Notes under the pieces: generated by a model | Database searches by the model: none | What the model was told of the DNA's origin: nothing | What the model saw: only the letters and a program-made list of their open reading frames with translations | Origin: Granulicella sp. | GTDB lineage: Bacteria > Acidobacteriota > Terriglobia > Terriglobales > Acidobacteriaceae | NCBI GenBank assembly: GCA_003133205.1 | Contig: PKWK01000228.1 | Span: forward strand, 1 to 32,295 | Direction of reading: 5' to 3' | Length of the DNA stretch: 32,295 nt | Shown: piece by piece, positions 1-8,865 of the stretch | Layout: each line of letters starts with the position of its first letter | Numbering within the stretch: the first letter of the stretch is position 1 | Made by a program: the position numbers and the translations under genes

Positions 1-789
1 GGGCAGGCTACTCCGATGGAGGTGGCTGACGCGCCGCTGCGGGCGGGCGATCTGCGCCATGGCTATCAGGCGGTCGCGGACAATTTGCCCAACGACCCGC
101 GCATTCACGCTGAGAAGGGTTCGAAGAAGATATTCTTCAAGAACTTCATGGACCTGCGCGTGAACAATGTAATCCTGCCTATTGCGGGCAAGATGCTGAC
201 GCCGGCGCAGTCGGCTGACGTGAGCGGAGAGGGCTATCTGACGGGCGTGATCCTGCATGAGATTTCGCATGGGCTTGGACCGGCGTACGCGCATGTTGGC
301 GGAAAGCAAATCACGATCAATGAGGCGATCGGGCCCGTTTACAGCGGGCTTGAAGAGTCCAAGGCGGACGTGACTGGGATCTACCTCGCCAAGTGGCTGG
401 TCGACCAGAAGGTGCTGCCGGCGAGCGAACTGAACAGCATTTATGGATCGTACGTGGCGGGGATTCTGCGCACGCTGCGCTTTGGCACCGGCGAGGCGCA
501 CGGCCGGGCGATGATGATGGAGTTCAATTATCTGCTGGAACATGGCGCGCTGCACCAGGGCGACGATGGTCGCTACACCATCGACTACGCTGCGATGCCC
601 GCGGCCATCGCCGGCCTGTGCGAGAAGCTGCTAACCTTCGAGGCGCAGGGCGATCGGGCCGGCGTTGAGGCGTGGTTCACGAAATATGACGTGATGCCGC
701 CAGCGCTGACGAAGGCACTGAGCGCGACGGACGGCATCCCCGTCGACGTTACACCGGAGTTTGAACTCTCCCAAGGAGTGCGGCCATGA
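1..789 (+). CDS. M49-like (dipeptidyl-peptidase III type) zinc metallopeptidase, 5' end missing
   Basis: The reading frame is open from base 1, so the N-terminal part lies outside the window. Counting from the first visible Met (base 16), HEISHG is at residues 81-86 and EESKAD at 113-118. In the M49 family the first motif supplies two zinc-binding His and the catalytic Glu, and the second supplies a further zinc-binding Glu. Classical DPP III has HExxGH; the HExxHG form here resembles the variant I recall from DPP III-like bacterial proteins and plant NUDT3-type proteins. Family members cut dipeptides from peptide N-termini, but substrate cannot be read here. The visible 260 or so residues hold the whole catalytic core. 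The stop overlaps the next start (ATGA, 786-789), so the two genes are probably translated together. Family call confident; exact enzyme less so. Confidence 0.8.
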   Translation, partial: GQATPMEVADAPLRAGDLRHGYQAVADNLPNDPRIHAEKGSKKIFFKNFMDLRVNNVILPIAGKMLTPAQSADVSGEGYLTGVILHEISHGLGPAYAHVGGKQITINEAIGPVYSGLEESKADVTGIYLAKWLVDQKVLPASELNSIYGSYVAGILRTLRFGTGEAHGRAMMMEFNYLLEHGALHQGDDGRYTIDYAAMPAAIAGLCEKLLTFEAQGDRAGVEAWFTKYDVMPPALTKALSATDGIPVDVTPEFELSQGVRP

Positions 790-2681
790 AGTTCCGATTC
801 GCCTGTGTTTGCGCCTGCATCGCCGCATTTGTAACCATTCAACTGCCAGCCCAGCAGAAGCTGACGCTGCGTCATCATGATGCGGCGCATCAGGTACCCG
901 GCACGATTATTGTTCCGGCGGCCGACTTTTTGGCGACGATTCCCGCGGGTGATTCGAATGATGGACGCTTTCCGGCGGGGACGTGGTTCTTCAACAATTC
1001 GACCGTGAATATGAGCGTTGCCGATGATCTGACGGCGACGGTGCCCGTGAAAGAGGCGGGGGTTTATCACCTCTTCGTGCGCTGCGTTGGGACGGCGACC
1101 AGTTCCTTCCACGTCAAGATCGACGGCAAGGAAGACCCGGGCAGCTATGGCAAGGGACCGCTGGCGTGGGTACGCGGCGGCGACTTCACTTTGAAGCCGG
1201 GAAACGCTGAGATTCGCCTGACGGAGATTCAGCCGCGGCCGTCGATCAACGTGATTGTCCTGACGAAGAATGCGGATTTCAAGGAGGATGACCTCAAGGC
1301 GCTGGAACTGCCGCCCGAGGTCAAGCTGCTGCACGAATACAAGATCGCGAACTCGAACATTGTGAAGTTCGGCGACGTGGACGGCAGCGGAAAGTTTGCC
1401 ATCGTCGATATCACCAATGACTACTCCACGATTGTGTATGCGAATGACGGGCACGAGTTGTGGCGGTGGACAGCTCCGCCGACTACGCAGGGCGATCCGC
1501 GCGGCAATGAGGCGGCGGGCATTCTGTGGGATTTCCATCACACGGGGCGAGATGAACTGGCACACTGGCGCGAGATCGACGGCAAGGAATACCTGGTGCT
1601 GGCGGACGGACGCACGGGCAATGTGATCAAGCAGGTTCCGTGGCCAGCGCCGGCTTTGCCGCATGTCGATAACAACTACCGCATGGCGGTGGCGAAGTTT
1701 CATAAGGATTCGGACGGGCCCGACACGCTGCTGGTGTTCACGGATACCGGCGGCTTCATCACGCTGGCTGCGTACGATAAGGACCTCAACGAGCTTTGGC
1801 GGCATGCGGAGCATCGCGACAAAGACTACTTCGGCCACTACATCTACCCGTACGACGTGAATGGCGACGGTATTGATGAGGTCACGATTAGTCATCTGTG
1901 CCTCGACGCGAATGGCAAGGAAGTCTGGAACAACGCGAAGTATTTTTCGAAGAACAACGACCATATGGACGCGATGGAGTTCTTCGACATCAACGGCGAT
2001 GGCAAGCCGGAGTTGCTGGTGGGTCAGAGCGATGTGGGTACGGTCGCGTACAACGCGCAGAACGGCGACATGCTGTGGCAGAATCTGTCGGATCATTCGC
2101 AGCAGATCACTGCGGGTTACATTTTGAGTGACTCGAAGACGCCGCAGGTCGTGACCAATGGGCGAGTCTACGGGCCTCCGCGGCCCGCGCCTGCTCCCGG
2201 TGCGGCGCCTCGCGTGCCCGGTGCCGGCGGCGGTGGTGGAGGTGGCGGCGGCTTCCATGGACAGGCGACTCCTCCGGGCGAGATCGGCGTGGGCGGCGGC
2301 GGGCTTGGCGCGCAGCTTTACTGGTTCGATAACGTGGGCCGTCTGCTGGAGACGTGGCCGGCGCATCCGTTGAGCGGCAATCCCAATTTTGTGCGCGGCG
2401 ATTGGTACGGCACGGGGAAGCGGACCTACTTCTGGTTTCGCTTCAAGCTGGAACCCGACGGCGCAGCGACCATGTTCTTCAAGGGCGAGGCGTATCACAT
2501 GTTCGACTTCGACCACACTGGCGCCGAGCAGGTGCTTACGCTTGAGGGCGGCGGTGGCGGTGGTCCGGGTGGCGGCGGTACCCAAGTCCTGCGCGTATAC
2601 GGCAATGCGAATGTTGTGCCGCACGCGGTCAAGCGCGATGCAGATTACCGCAAGACTATCGCGAATCACACGCACTACTAG
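786..2681 (+). CDS. Secreted FG-GAP/VCBS-type repeat protein with glycine-rich linkers
   Basis: The product is 631 residues and begins with a signal peptide (MKFRFACVCACIAAF...LPAQQ, cleavage near 22). The start has a good ribosome binding site (AAGGAG, 8 bases upstream) and overlaps the preceding stop. Residues about 50-170 look like a beta-rich carbohydrate-binding-type module. From about 190, aspartate-rich calcium-loop motifs recur: FGDVDGSG (near 196), DVNGDGIDEV (near 357) and DINGDGKPELLVG (near 401), typical of FG-GAP/VCBS propellers and rhamnogalacturonan-lyase-like proteins. Polyglycine runs occur near residues 478-490 and 587-598 and probably act as flexible linkers. No catalytic residues can be assigned. 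The GH2 gene downstream suggests a role in handling plant polysaccharide outside the cytoplasm, but that is inference. Confidence 0.75.
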   Translation: MKFRFACVCACIAAFVTIQLPAQQKLTLRHHDAAHQVPGTIIVPAADFLATIPAGDSNDGRFPAGTWFFNNSTVNMSVADDLTATVPVKEAGVYHLFVRCVGTATSSFHVKIDGKEDPGSYGKGPLAWVRGGDFTLKPGNAEIRLTEIQPRPSINVIVLTKNADFKEDDLKALELPPEVKLLHEYKIANSNIVKFGDVDGSGKFAIVDITNDYSTIVYANDGHELWRWTAPPTTQGDPRGNEAAGILWDFHHTGRDELAHWREIDGKEYLVLADGRTGNVIKQVPWPAPALPHVDNNYRMAVAKFHKDSDGPDTLLVFTDTGGFITLAAYDKDLNELWRHAEHRDKDYFGHYIYPYDVNGDGIDEVTISHLCLDANGKEVWNNAKYFSKNNDHMDAMEFFDINGDGKPELLVGQSDVGTVAYNAQNGDMLWQNLSDHSQQITAGYILSDSKTPQVVTNGRVYGPPRPAPAPGAAPRVPGAGGGGGGGGGFHGQATPPGEIGVGGGGLGAQLYWFDNVGRLLETWPAHPLSGNPNFVRGDWYGTGKRTYFWFRFKLEPDGAATMFFKGEAYHMFDFDHTGAEQVLTLEGGGGGGPGGGGTQVLRVYGNANVVPHAVKRDADYRKTIANHTHY

Positions 2682-2712
2682 CTATGAGAGAAGGTTTGCC
2701 GAGATTCCTCCT

Positions 2713-2763
2713 GGGGCTAAAGCCCCATAGACTCTGTCACGCATTCGGACGGGCTAAAGCCCG
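2713..2763. repeat. Two short GGGCTAAAGCCC hairpin repeats
   Basis: GGGGCTAAAGCCCC (2713-2726) and CGGGCTAAAGCCCG (2750-2763) are palindromes built on the same GGGCTAAAGCCC core. They lie in the 169-base gap between the FG-GAP gene and the GH2 gene. A related GGCTAAAGCC core appears near 27248. They look like members of a dispersed intergenic repeat family and could also form mRNA hairpins. Confidence 0.65.
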
Positions 2764-2850
2764 TACCTATCAAGACCCATCCATCTCAAGTCCGGGATTC
2801 GTTCACAGCCCGGTCTCATCAATGCTGTAAGTCACCCTCATCGAGGAACA

Positions 2851-5832
2851 ATGTCCATCTCCACTCGTTTGTCCCGCCGCGAGTTTATCGCTCTGACTGG
2901 CGCCACCGCCGCGCACGCCGCGCTGTATGCCGCTCCGACGCCGCCCACTCCGGCGCGTGCGGGAGTTCAATCGCTCGCTGGGCAGTGGCGGTTCTCGCTT
3001 GACCGCGATGATGCGGGCGTCAAAGAGACGTGGTTCTCGCGCGACCTGAGTGCTACTACGCGTATCTCGTTGCCCGGCATTTTGCAGACGCAAGGGTATG
3101 GTGACGACATCACTGCCGAGACCCAGTTCATCGCCGCTCTGCCGCGGGATATGGCATGGTACAAGCTGCCGCAATACGCGGCGTACACCAAGCCGGGCCA
3201 TGTCGAGGTTCCGTATCTTTCGCAACCGGTGAAGCACTATCTTGGCGTGGCCTGGTATCAGCGAGAAGTTGAGATTCCGGTGGCTTGGAAGGGGAAGCGC
3301 GTTGGCCTGAACCTGGAGCGTACGCGGTGGCAGACGACCGTTTATCTCGACGAGAAGGAGATGGGGACGTGCCACTCGCTGGTTGCGCCGCACGAGTACG
3401 ACCTCGGCATGGTTACGCCTGGCCGGCATCGGCTTTCCATCCGCATCGACAACCGGATGATTCTGCCGTACCGCTTCGACGGTCACTCGGTTTCGGACGC
3501 GGAGGGTGGGACGTGGAATGGAATCGTGGGCAGGATCGAGTTGGCCGCGACCAGCCCGGTGTGGATTGAGGACACGCAGGTTTTTCCGAACGTGGCGAAC
3601 AAGTCCGCGCAGATCAAGGTGCGCGTCGGGAACGTCACAGGGAACGCGGGCTCCGGAACGCTGTCGGTGGGTTTGACCAAGGTGCCGGTTACATGGGATA
3701 CGAGTGGAGGGGACGCGACGATCGATGTGGCGCTGCCTGGTGCGACTCCCTGGAGCGAGTTCACGCCTGTGCTGCAGCATTTGACCATGAAGCTGGCGGG
3801 GACGTCGGCAGATGACCACCGCGACGTCACTTTCGGCCTGCGGGAGATCAAGTCCGAAGGGAAGCAGATCTTCCTCAACGGCGAGTTGTTCAATCTACGT
3901 GCCACTCACGACGGTGGCGGCTTCCCGCTCACCGGCTATCCTGCCACCGATGTCGCCACCTGGAAGCGCATCATTTCGATCTGCAAGAGCTGGGGTCTCA
4001 ACGGCATCCGTTTCCACTCCTGGTGCCCGCCTGAGGCGGCCTTCACTGCCGGCGACGAACTCGGCTTCTACTTTCAGCCGGAATGCGGGATGTGGAACGC
4101 CTTCGACGCGGAGGGCAAGATGCTCGCCGTCCTCAACGACGAGACGGCGCGACTGCTGAAGGCCTACGGGAATCACCCCTCGCTGGTACTACTCAACGCC
4201 ACCAATGAGCCCGCAGGCAACTATCAGCAACAGCTCCCACTCTGGGACAAGAAATGGCACGACGCGGACCCCCGCCGCCTCTATGGTGACGGCACAGGGC
4301 GCCCTGCCGGCCCTGGATTCGTCCGCCCTCCCGCACCTGGCCAACCCGCCCCGCTTCCGCGCCCGCCCTTTACCTATACCGCCGGGTTCAACGTCACTGG
4401 TGGCCGCGGCGCACGGGGCTGGTTCGGAGCCGACTACGAGGACACGCTGCGGAACTTCCCCGTTCCCGTTATCGGCCATGAGGTCGGCCAGTGGTGCGCC
4501 TATCCTGACTTCGACGTCATCAAGAAGTTCTCCGGCCCGGCAACTACGTTCGCCGGAGCGCCCGAACCGGTGAAAGTGCCGTACATGATCCCCGGCAACT
4601 ACGAGATCATGCGTGATTCTGCTGAGGCCCATGGCTTGCTCTCAAAGAACAAGGAGTTCGCACACGCTTCCGGCCGCTTCCAGATCGCCTGCTACAAGCA
4701 GGAGATCGAGGCCAGCCTGCGCACGCCCAGCTTTAGCGGCTTCGAGATTCTCGACCTCCACGACTACCTCGGCCAGGGCGGCGCCCTGATCGGGATGCTC
4801 GACGCGTTCTGGGAGTCCAAGGGCTACGTCACCGCCGCCGAGTTCCGCCAATGGAACAATGCGACTGTCCCTCTCGCCCGCTTCAAGGACCGCGTCTACA
4901 CCACCGCCGGTACGTTCGCCGCAGACGTCGAAGTTGCCCACTTCGGCCCCGCCCCGCTCGCCAACGCTACCTCGCACTGGAGCATCGTCGGCACCGCCGG
5001 CAAAGTTGTTGCCAGTGGCAGTTGGGCAGCGCGCGCTATTCCGCGTGGCAAAGGCATTCCTCTCGGCAAAGTCTCTGTGGACCTCTCCAAACTCCCCGCC
5101 CCGGCTCAATACAAGCTGGTCGTCGAGTTGCACAGCGGCGCCACCACCTTCAAGAACGACTGGAACTTCTGGCTCTATCCCGCAACGGTCGAGTCCGCTG
5201 TCCCGGCATCCGTTCTCATCACCAGTTCCTGGCCTGAAGCCGAAACCCGCCTTGCCTCTGGCGGCAAGGTCCTGTTCCTGCCTAAGGGCGCGGACCTGGA
5301 CTCGTCCGATCCCAAGGTCTCCACGCTGCCCATTTTCTGGAACCATCTGATGAACCCCAACGGCACCACGATGCTGGGCTTTTGGAACGACACGAAACAC
5401 CCCGCGCTTGCAGGCTTCCCCACGGAGTCCAACTGCGACTGGCAGTGGATCGACATTACCGCCAACACCCGCGCGCTCAACGTCGACGCGCTGCCCAAAG
5501 CTCTCCAGCCCATCGTTCAACCTATCGACGACTGGAACCGCAATCTCAAGCTCGCCCTCCTGTACGAATGCAGCGTAGGGACTGGCAAGCTGATGGTTTG
5601 CGGTCTTGACCTCGACGCGACCCGCCCTGGGACCCCATCTCTTCGCCGCTCCATCCTCGACTACATGGCCTCCGCGCGTTTCAACCCCGCGGTTCCGGTC
5701 ACGGTCGCCGACCTGCGTACGCACTGGTTCTCACTCGACCCGAATCACGTCGATCCTGGCGCGAACAAGCCAGCCGCTCCGACATCGCCGGACCTTGTCG
5801 ATCCCGGCCAGATCCGACGCAGGCCTAGCTAG
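2851..5832 (+). CDS. Tat-exported glycoside hydrolase family 2 enzyme
   Basis: A 993-residue protein. Its N-terminus SRREFIALTGATAAHAAL carries a twin-arginine signal, so the folded enzyme is probably exported to the periplasm. The start has GAGG just upstream. Domain order fits GH2: a jelly-roll sugar-binding region (about 40-235, including GVAWYQREVEIP), an immunoglobulin-like domain (about 240-345), and a TIM barrel from about 350 (FNLRATHDGG, GIRFHSWCPPEAAF). The expected acid/base is E453 in NATNEP and the likely nucleophile is E544 in GHEVGQW. A further beta-rich region follows from about 650. GH2 includes beta-galactosidases, glucuronidases and pectin-side-chain enzymes; the substrate cannot be fixed. 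The GH51 arabinofuranosidase elsewhere in the window makes plant cell wall polysaccharide a reasonable guess. Confidence 0.9.
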   Translation: MSISTRLSRREFIALTGATAAHAALYAAPTPPTPARAGVQSLAGQWRFSLDRDDAGVKETWFSRDLSATTRISLPGILQTQGYGDDITAETQFIAALPRDMAWYKLPQYAAYTKPGHVEVPYLSQPVKHYLGVAWYQREVEIPVAWKGKRVGLNLERTRWQTTVYLDEKEMGTCHSLVAPHEYDLGMVTPGRHRLSIRIDNRMILPYRFDGHSVSDAEGGTWNGIVGRIELAATSPVWIEDTQVFPNVANKSAQIKVRVGNVTGNAGSGTLSVGLTKVPVTWDTSGGDATIDVALPGATPWSEFTPVLQHLTMKLAGTSADDHRDVTFGLREIKSEGKQIFLNGELFNLRATHDGGGFPLTGYPATDVATWKRIISICKSWGLNGIRFHSWCPPEAAFTAGDELGFYFQPECGMWNAFDAEGKMLAVLNDETARLLKAYGNHPSLVLLNATNEPAGNYQQQLPLWDKKWHDADPRRLYGDGTGRPAGPGFVRPPAPGQPAPLPRPPFTYTAGFNVTGGRGARGWFGADYEDTLRNFPVPVIGHEVGQWCAYPDFDVIKKFSGPATTFAGAPEPVKVPYMIPGNYEIMRDSAEAHGLLSKNKEFAHASGRFQIACYKQEIEASLRTPSFSGFEILDLHDYLGQGGALIGMLDAFWESKGYVTAAEFRQWNNATVPLARFKDRVYTTAGTFAADVEVAHFGPAPLANATSHWSIVGTAGKVVASGSWAARAIPRGKGIPLGKVSVDLSKLPAPAQYKLVVELHSGATTFKNDWNFWLYPATVESAVPASVLITSSWPEAETRLASGGKVLFLPKGADLDSSDPKVSTLPIFWNHLMNPNGTTMLGFWNDTKHPALAGFPTESNCDWQWIDITANTRALNVDALPKALQPIVQPIDDWNRNLKLALLYECSVGTGKLMVCGLDLDATRPGTPSLRRSILDYMASARFNPAVPVTVADLRTHWFSLDPNHVDPGANKPAAPTSPDLVDPGQIRRRPS

Positions 5833-5865
5833 TAGGGCAATTGATTGGGAAGCTAAACGCAAAGC

Positions 5866-5888
5866 GGCCCTGGCGATTTGCCAGGGCC
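5866..5888 (-). terminator. Hairpin between convergent genes, probable terminator
   Basis: GGCCCTGG (5866-5873) pairs with CCAGGGCC (5881-5888) around a 7-base loop. It sits between the convergent GH2 and bactofilin genes. Read on the minus strand it is followed by the T-containing CGCTTTGCGTTT, so it best suits the end of the bactofilin transcript, but it could stop both. Confidence 0.6.
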
Positions 5889-5924
5889 CCATGCGGTGCG
5901 GGTCTGCGTCGACTTGACGGTTAG

Positions 5925-6449
5925 CTAGCCGATTTTGGCTTCGACAATAGCGGGTTCGGTGACCGCCATCGGGCCATTCTTGGTATCGCCCGGCTTGCGG
6001 ATATCGATACCGCCCTTGAAGTACGCGCCGTCCTCGATCGAGATGCGCGCGGCGGCGACGTCTCCGGTCAACGAGCCTTCGCTGCGAATGTCGACGCGAT
6101 CGCTGGCCTGGATGTTGCCGCGAACCTTGCCCAGCACAACGACCTCGCGGGCCGTGATGTTAGCGGCGACCTGGCCGTTGCGGCCGATGGTGACGCGGTT
6201 GCCCGGCAGGTTGATTGCACCTTCCACTTTGCCATCGATGTACAGCGATTCCGATCCGGAGACTTCGCCTTTGACGAACAGCGACTTGCCGATGGTGGCC
6301 TGTTCACCGGAGGGGACGGCCGCGGTAGAGACTGCTCCTGTGGCCGGCCTTACGGTGCCGGGTTCAAAGGGGGTAGAGGCCGGAGGAGTCGGACGAGCGG
6401 GCTCAGGGGTTGAGGGGGAGGTCGGTCCAGTTTGGTTCGGTTTCCACAT
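5925..6449 (-). CDS. Bactofilin-family cytoskeletal polymer protein
   Basis: Bactofilins form nucleotide-independent filaments that act as scaffolds for cell shape, stalks or envelope assembly. The 174-residue product has a Pro/Thr/Ser-rich unstructured N-terminus (about 1-50), then a right-handed beta-helix core with regular hydrophobic/Gly periodicity: TIGKSLFVKGEVSGSESLYI, then IDGKVEGAINLP, VTIGRNGQVAANITAREVVV, GKVRGNIQASDRVDI and GSLTGDVAAARISI. A short disordered tail follows, as usual in the family. I chose the start at 6449 (MWKPNQTG) because AGGAAAGGAA lies just upstream; an upstream in-frame start at 6542 would add an implausible basic extension. It is divergent from the secreted unknown at 6849, across an AT-richer spacer. 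Confidence 0.88.
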   Translation of the reverse strand: MWKPNQTGPTSPSTPEPARPTPPASTPFEPGTVRPATGAVSTAAVPSGEQATIGKSLFVKGEVSGSESLYIDGKVEGAINLPGNRVTIGRNGQVAANITAREVVVLGKVRGNIQASDRVDIRSEGSLTGDVAAARISIEDGAYFKGGIDIRKPGDTKNGPMAVTEPAIVEAKIG

Positions 6450-6848
6450 GATTCGGTTGTTTCCTTTCCTATTTGCCTGAATGTGTCGTGCGGTTCTGGG
6501 TCCGGCTCCGCTTGGCTTCGTCCGCGCCAGCGTCAGCCGCAATGTCTAGGCATTTTCACAATTACTTCAGCCTTGAGGAATATTGTGAACGTAATTTTCC
6601 TTGAAAGGAAACCACGCCAGCGTCTTTTGCTCCGGGAGTACCTACTATGAAACCGCTCGGTAGATCGCCGGATGCGCCCTAACACAACGATACTACTCCG
6701 CGCCGGTTCACGGAAATGCGGAACCTCTGCAAAACTGGGCCGCACGAATTCGGTGCTTGTGCTGGCTCTGGGTACTCTAACTGTTTTGGAAAAGAGTGGT
6801 TGATGACATTTCTTGTATCTGGCCCGCAGACGCGCTAGTCTGGCCTGC
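6450..6848. other. Gene-free divergent spacer, locally AT-rich
   Basis: This stretch separates the bactofilin (-) from the secreted unknown (+) and must hold both promoters. No clean -35/-10 pair stands out on either strand. It contains the inverted repeat listed at 6555-6589 and a tight hairpin, TTTCCTT (6596-6602) with AAGGAAA (6605-6611). Bases 6545-6615 are visibly richer in A+T than the flanking genes. I see no coding region here. Confidence 0.5.
6555..6589. promoter_or_regulatory. Operator-like inverted repeat TTCACAAT-N19-ATTGTGAA
   Basis: TTCACAAT (6555-6562) and ATTGTGAA (6582-6589) are perfect inverted 8-mers separated by 19 bases. They lie 106-140 bases upstream of the bactofilin start, in the divergent spacer. 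The spacing is wide for a single dimer on adjacent half-sites, so two bound dimers or an RNA stem are alternatives. No regulator gene lies next to it. Confidence 0.35.
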
Positions 6849-7565
6849 ATGCAGACCTTCCGCTCCGCTCCTGTGCGCCTGCTGGTATCGACGCTCGCCT
6901 TCTTCCCGTTCTCACCTGGTTTTGTCTCCGCTGTGGCGGCTCCCGCCAAGGTCCACGTCGTGTCTCTCGGCCCGGTTCGGAAGGTTCCGTACACGCCTCC
7001 GGAGAGCGCAGCCGGGGCCACCAAGGGCGCAGACGCCCTGACGCTCAAGATCCGGCCGCTGACCGTGGATGGCCACCAAAAAGAATGGACCACCGGCGAC
7101 GCCCACGACGTCACGGATCGCAGCTTCACCATCCGCCGCGCGCTGCGCCTGAACGATGCTCTGCCGGGCGATGCCGCCGCGCACTGGAGTTGGCAGCCAG
7201 GTCCATGGCTGACGGTCGATCGCAGCACCGGCCACATCACCGCGCTGCACCTGCCCGACTTCGACACGGAGGTTTCCAACGCGATCTGGTTCCGCGACTA
7301 CGCGGCCTACTGCGGGACGGCGGCGACTGCAAAGGGCGGTCTGTTCGCGATTGTGGCTCAACTCGGAGCGCGCCGGGCCGTGGTGCAGCAGCAGATTGGC
7401 AAGTGGCCTCAAGCCGCACCGTTAGAGCCTGTGTGTAAGCTGGCCGAGTGGCAGCGTGCGCCGATGCGCGTCACGTTGCAGGCCACTGGAGGAGAGCCGA
7501 TGACCTTCGATGTCGTCGGCGCAGCATCGCTCATTGAGGAAGGCGACTCGGGGGACGAGCCGTAG
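6849..7565 (+). CDS. Secreted protein of unknown function
   Basis: I do not recognise this family. Starting at the ATG at 6849 (MQTFRSAPVRLL) gives 238 residues with a signal peptide of about 30 residues ending near VSAVAAPA; an upstream in-frame ATG at 6813 would put an Arg-rich leader before it and is less likely. The mature part contains KIRPLTVDGHQKEWTTGDAH and WQPGPWLTVDRSTGHI, and later a pair of Cys (YCGTA and PVCKLAEW) that could form a disulfide. The C-terminus is acidic (EEGDSGDEP). No membrane segment follows the signal, so a periplasmic soluble protein is likely. It is convergent with the CBS-domain gene downstream. Confidence 0.7.
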   Translation: MQTFRSAPVRLLVSTLAFFPFSPGFVSAVAAPAKVHVVSLGPVRKVPYTPPESAAGATKGADALTLKIRPLTVDGHQKEWTTGDAHDVTDRSFTIRRALRLNDALPGDAAAHWSWQPGPWLTVDRSTGHITALHLPDFDTEVSNAIWFRDYAAYCGTAATAKGGLFAIVAQLGARRAVVQQQIGKWPQAAPLEPVCKLAEWQRAPMRVTLQATGGEPMTFDVVGAASLIEEGDSGDEP

Positions 7566-7594
7566 CCATTCCAGCAGCAGGGGCGTGACTTGAA

Positions 7595-8044
7595 TTAGTG
7601 TGCGGCTCCGGAGATGTACGCGTGCAGATGGCGGATGGTCTGCTCCTGCTCGGAGATCACGCAGTTGACCAGGTCGCCAATCGAGACGACACCCACCACG
7701 GCGTTGTGTTCCGTCACCACAAGATGGCGGAAGTGCCGGTCGGTGATGATGCGCAGGCACTCTCCGACCGTATGTTGCCGGGATACGGTGACGACCGGGC
7801 TGCTCATGATCTCCGAGACCGGTGTCTCCTTGGACCTCTTGCCTTGCAGCACAACCTTGCGTGCGTAGTCCCGCTCGGAGACGATTCCGAGCAGTTCGCC
7901 GCCCTCCATCACCAGCAGCGCGCCCACGCCTTTTTCGGCCATCACCTCGATGGCCTGGTACACGGAGGCGTCTGGTGCGATCGATAAAACCTCTCCGGCC
8001 TTTTGTCTCAGGACGGCGCCTACGGTCGTTGTCAGTTCGCTCAT
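7595..8044 (-). CDS. Two-CBS-domain protein
   Basis: A 149-residue protein made almost entirely of a CBS pair, which in general binds adenine nucleotides or similar ligands and acts as an energy or redox sensor. The first repeat spans about residues 15-70 ([20 protein letters not shown], then [17 protein letters not shown]). The second spans about 75-138 ([40 protein letters not shown], then DLV). The SERDYARKV segment is characteristic of the stand-alone CBS proteins common in proteobacteria and acidobacteria. No effector domain is attached, so the partner is unknown. It is divergent from the FmdE-like gene across 94 bases. Confidence 0.9.
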   Translation of the reverse strand: MSELTTTVGAVLRQKAGEVLSIAPDASVYQAIEVMAEKGVGALLVMEGGELLGIVSERDYARKVVLQGKRSKETPVSEIMSSPVVTVSRQHTVGECLRIITDRHFRHLVVTEHNAVVGVVSIGDLVNCVISEQEQTIRHLHAYISGAAH

Positions 8045-8138
8045 GGATGTACCTCGGGAGTCGAATTATTACCTCCCCGGTGCACGTCCGTCAATCGCGA
8101 ACCGGAAATGGTTGGGGTACGGTTGGTATCATCAGGCC

Positions 8139-8777
8139 ATGGAGTCGCTTGACAGCCTGCTGCGTGAAGCGGAGATCGCGCACGGCCATCTCTGTGCGGG
8201 GCAGGTGCTGGGTGTCCGCATGGCTACGCTGGGATGCCGCATGCTCGGGATCGAGGACCCGCGCGGCCTGGTCACACGCGCCGACCGCAGGCGCCTGGTC
8301 ACCTTTGTCGAAATCGACCGATGCGCAACCGACGCCATTGCCGTGGTTACCGGGTGTCGCCTGGGCAAGCGCGCGCTGAAGTTTCGCGACTGGGGCAAGA
8401 TGGCGGCCAGCTTTCTCGATTTAGGTCGTCCGGAAGATCCAGCGCTTGGGCTTGACGCGATTCCCGGAGGCCGCGCCGTGCGGATTGCTGCGCTTGAATC
8501 GTCGAAGCAGCGCGCACGCGAGCTTTACCCGCACGTCGAGGGAAAGAACACGCAGCAGATGCTTGCGTATCGCGAACTTCCTGACGAGGAGTTGTTCTTG
8601 ACGCAGTGGGTCTCGATCCCGCTGCACCCGCGCGAGATGCCGGGCTACAAGTCTGCGCGGATTGCCTGCGATGTGTGCGGAGAGGGCATCAACTACGATC
8701 GCGAGATCGTTGTTGGCGATCGCACCCTTTGTCAGGCCTGCGCCTTTCCGGAGACGCGCTACTATCAACCGCTCTGA
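8139..8777 (+). CDS. FmdE-family protein with C-terminal DksA/TraR-like zinc finger
   Basis: The FmdE family is named after a gene in methanogen formylmethanofuran dehydrogenase operons; the exact reaction is not established and a metal- or molybdopterin-related role is usually assumed. The N-terminal motif HGHLCAGQVLGVRMA (from residue 15) and later EIDRCATDAIAVVTGC with GKRALKFRDWGK match the family core, with His15, His17 and Cys19 as probable metal ligands. The C-terminus carries a four-Cys zinc ribbon: C177 and C180 (CDVC), C198 and C201 (CQAC). I start at 8139 (MESLDSLL, 212 residues); the frame extends upstream into the divergent CBS gene, but that extension shows no family sequence. 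crcB follows 88 bases later. Confidence 0.82.
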   Translation: MESLDSLLREAEIAHGHLCAGQVLGVRMATLGCRMLGIEDPRGLVTRADRRRLVTFVEIDRCATDAIAVVTGCRLGKRALKFRDWGKMAASFLDLGRPEDPALGLDAIPGGRAVRIAALESSKQRARELYPHVEGKNTQQMLAYRELPDEELFLTQWVSIPLHPREMPGYKSARIACDVCGEGINYDREIVVGDRTLCQACAFPETRYYQPL

Positions 8778-8865
8778 GTCCGGAGGTTTGAGGGCTTCAT
8801 CGACGTAAGATTGTGGAGAACAAAAGATTTGGCCGAAGTTGCTCGATAGACAGGAGCATAAATAC

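Noticed and set aside
585..2675. Long open frame of 696 codons on the minus strand opposite the FG-GAP gene
   Set aside because: Composition is Arg/Val/His-rich with no motifs, and the plus strand carries a signal peptide, calcium-loop motifs and a coupled start. It is a codon-bias shadow in G+C-rich DNA.
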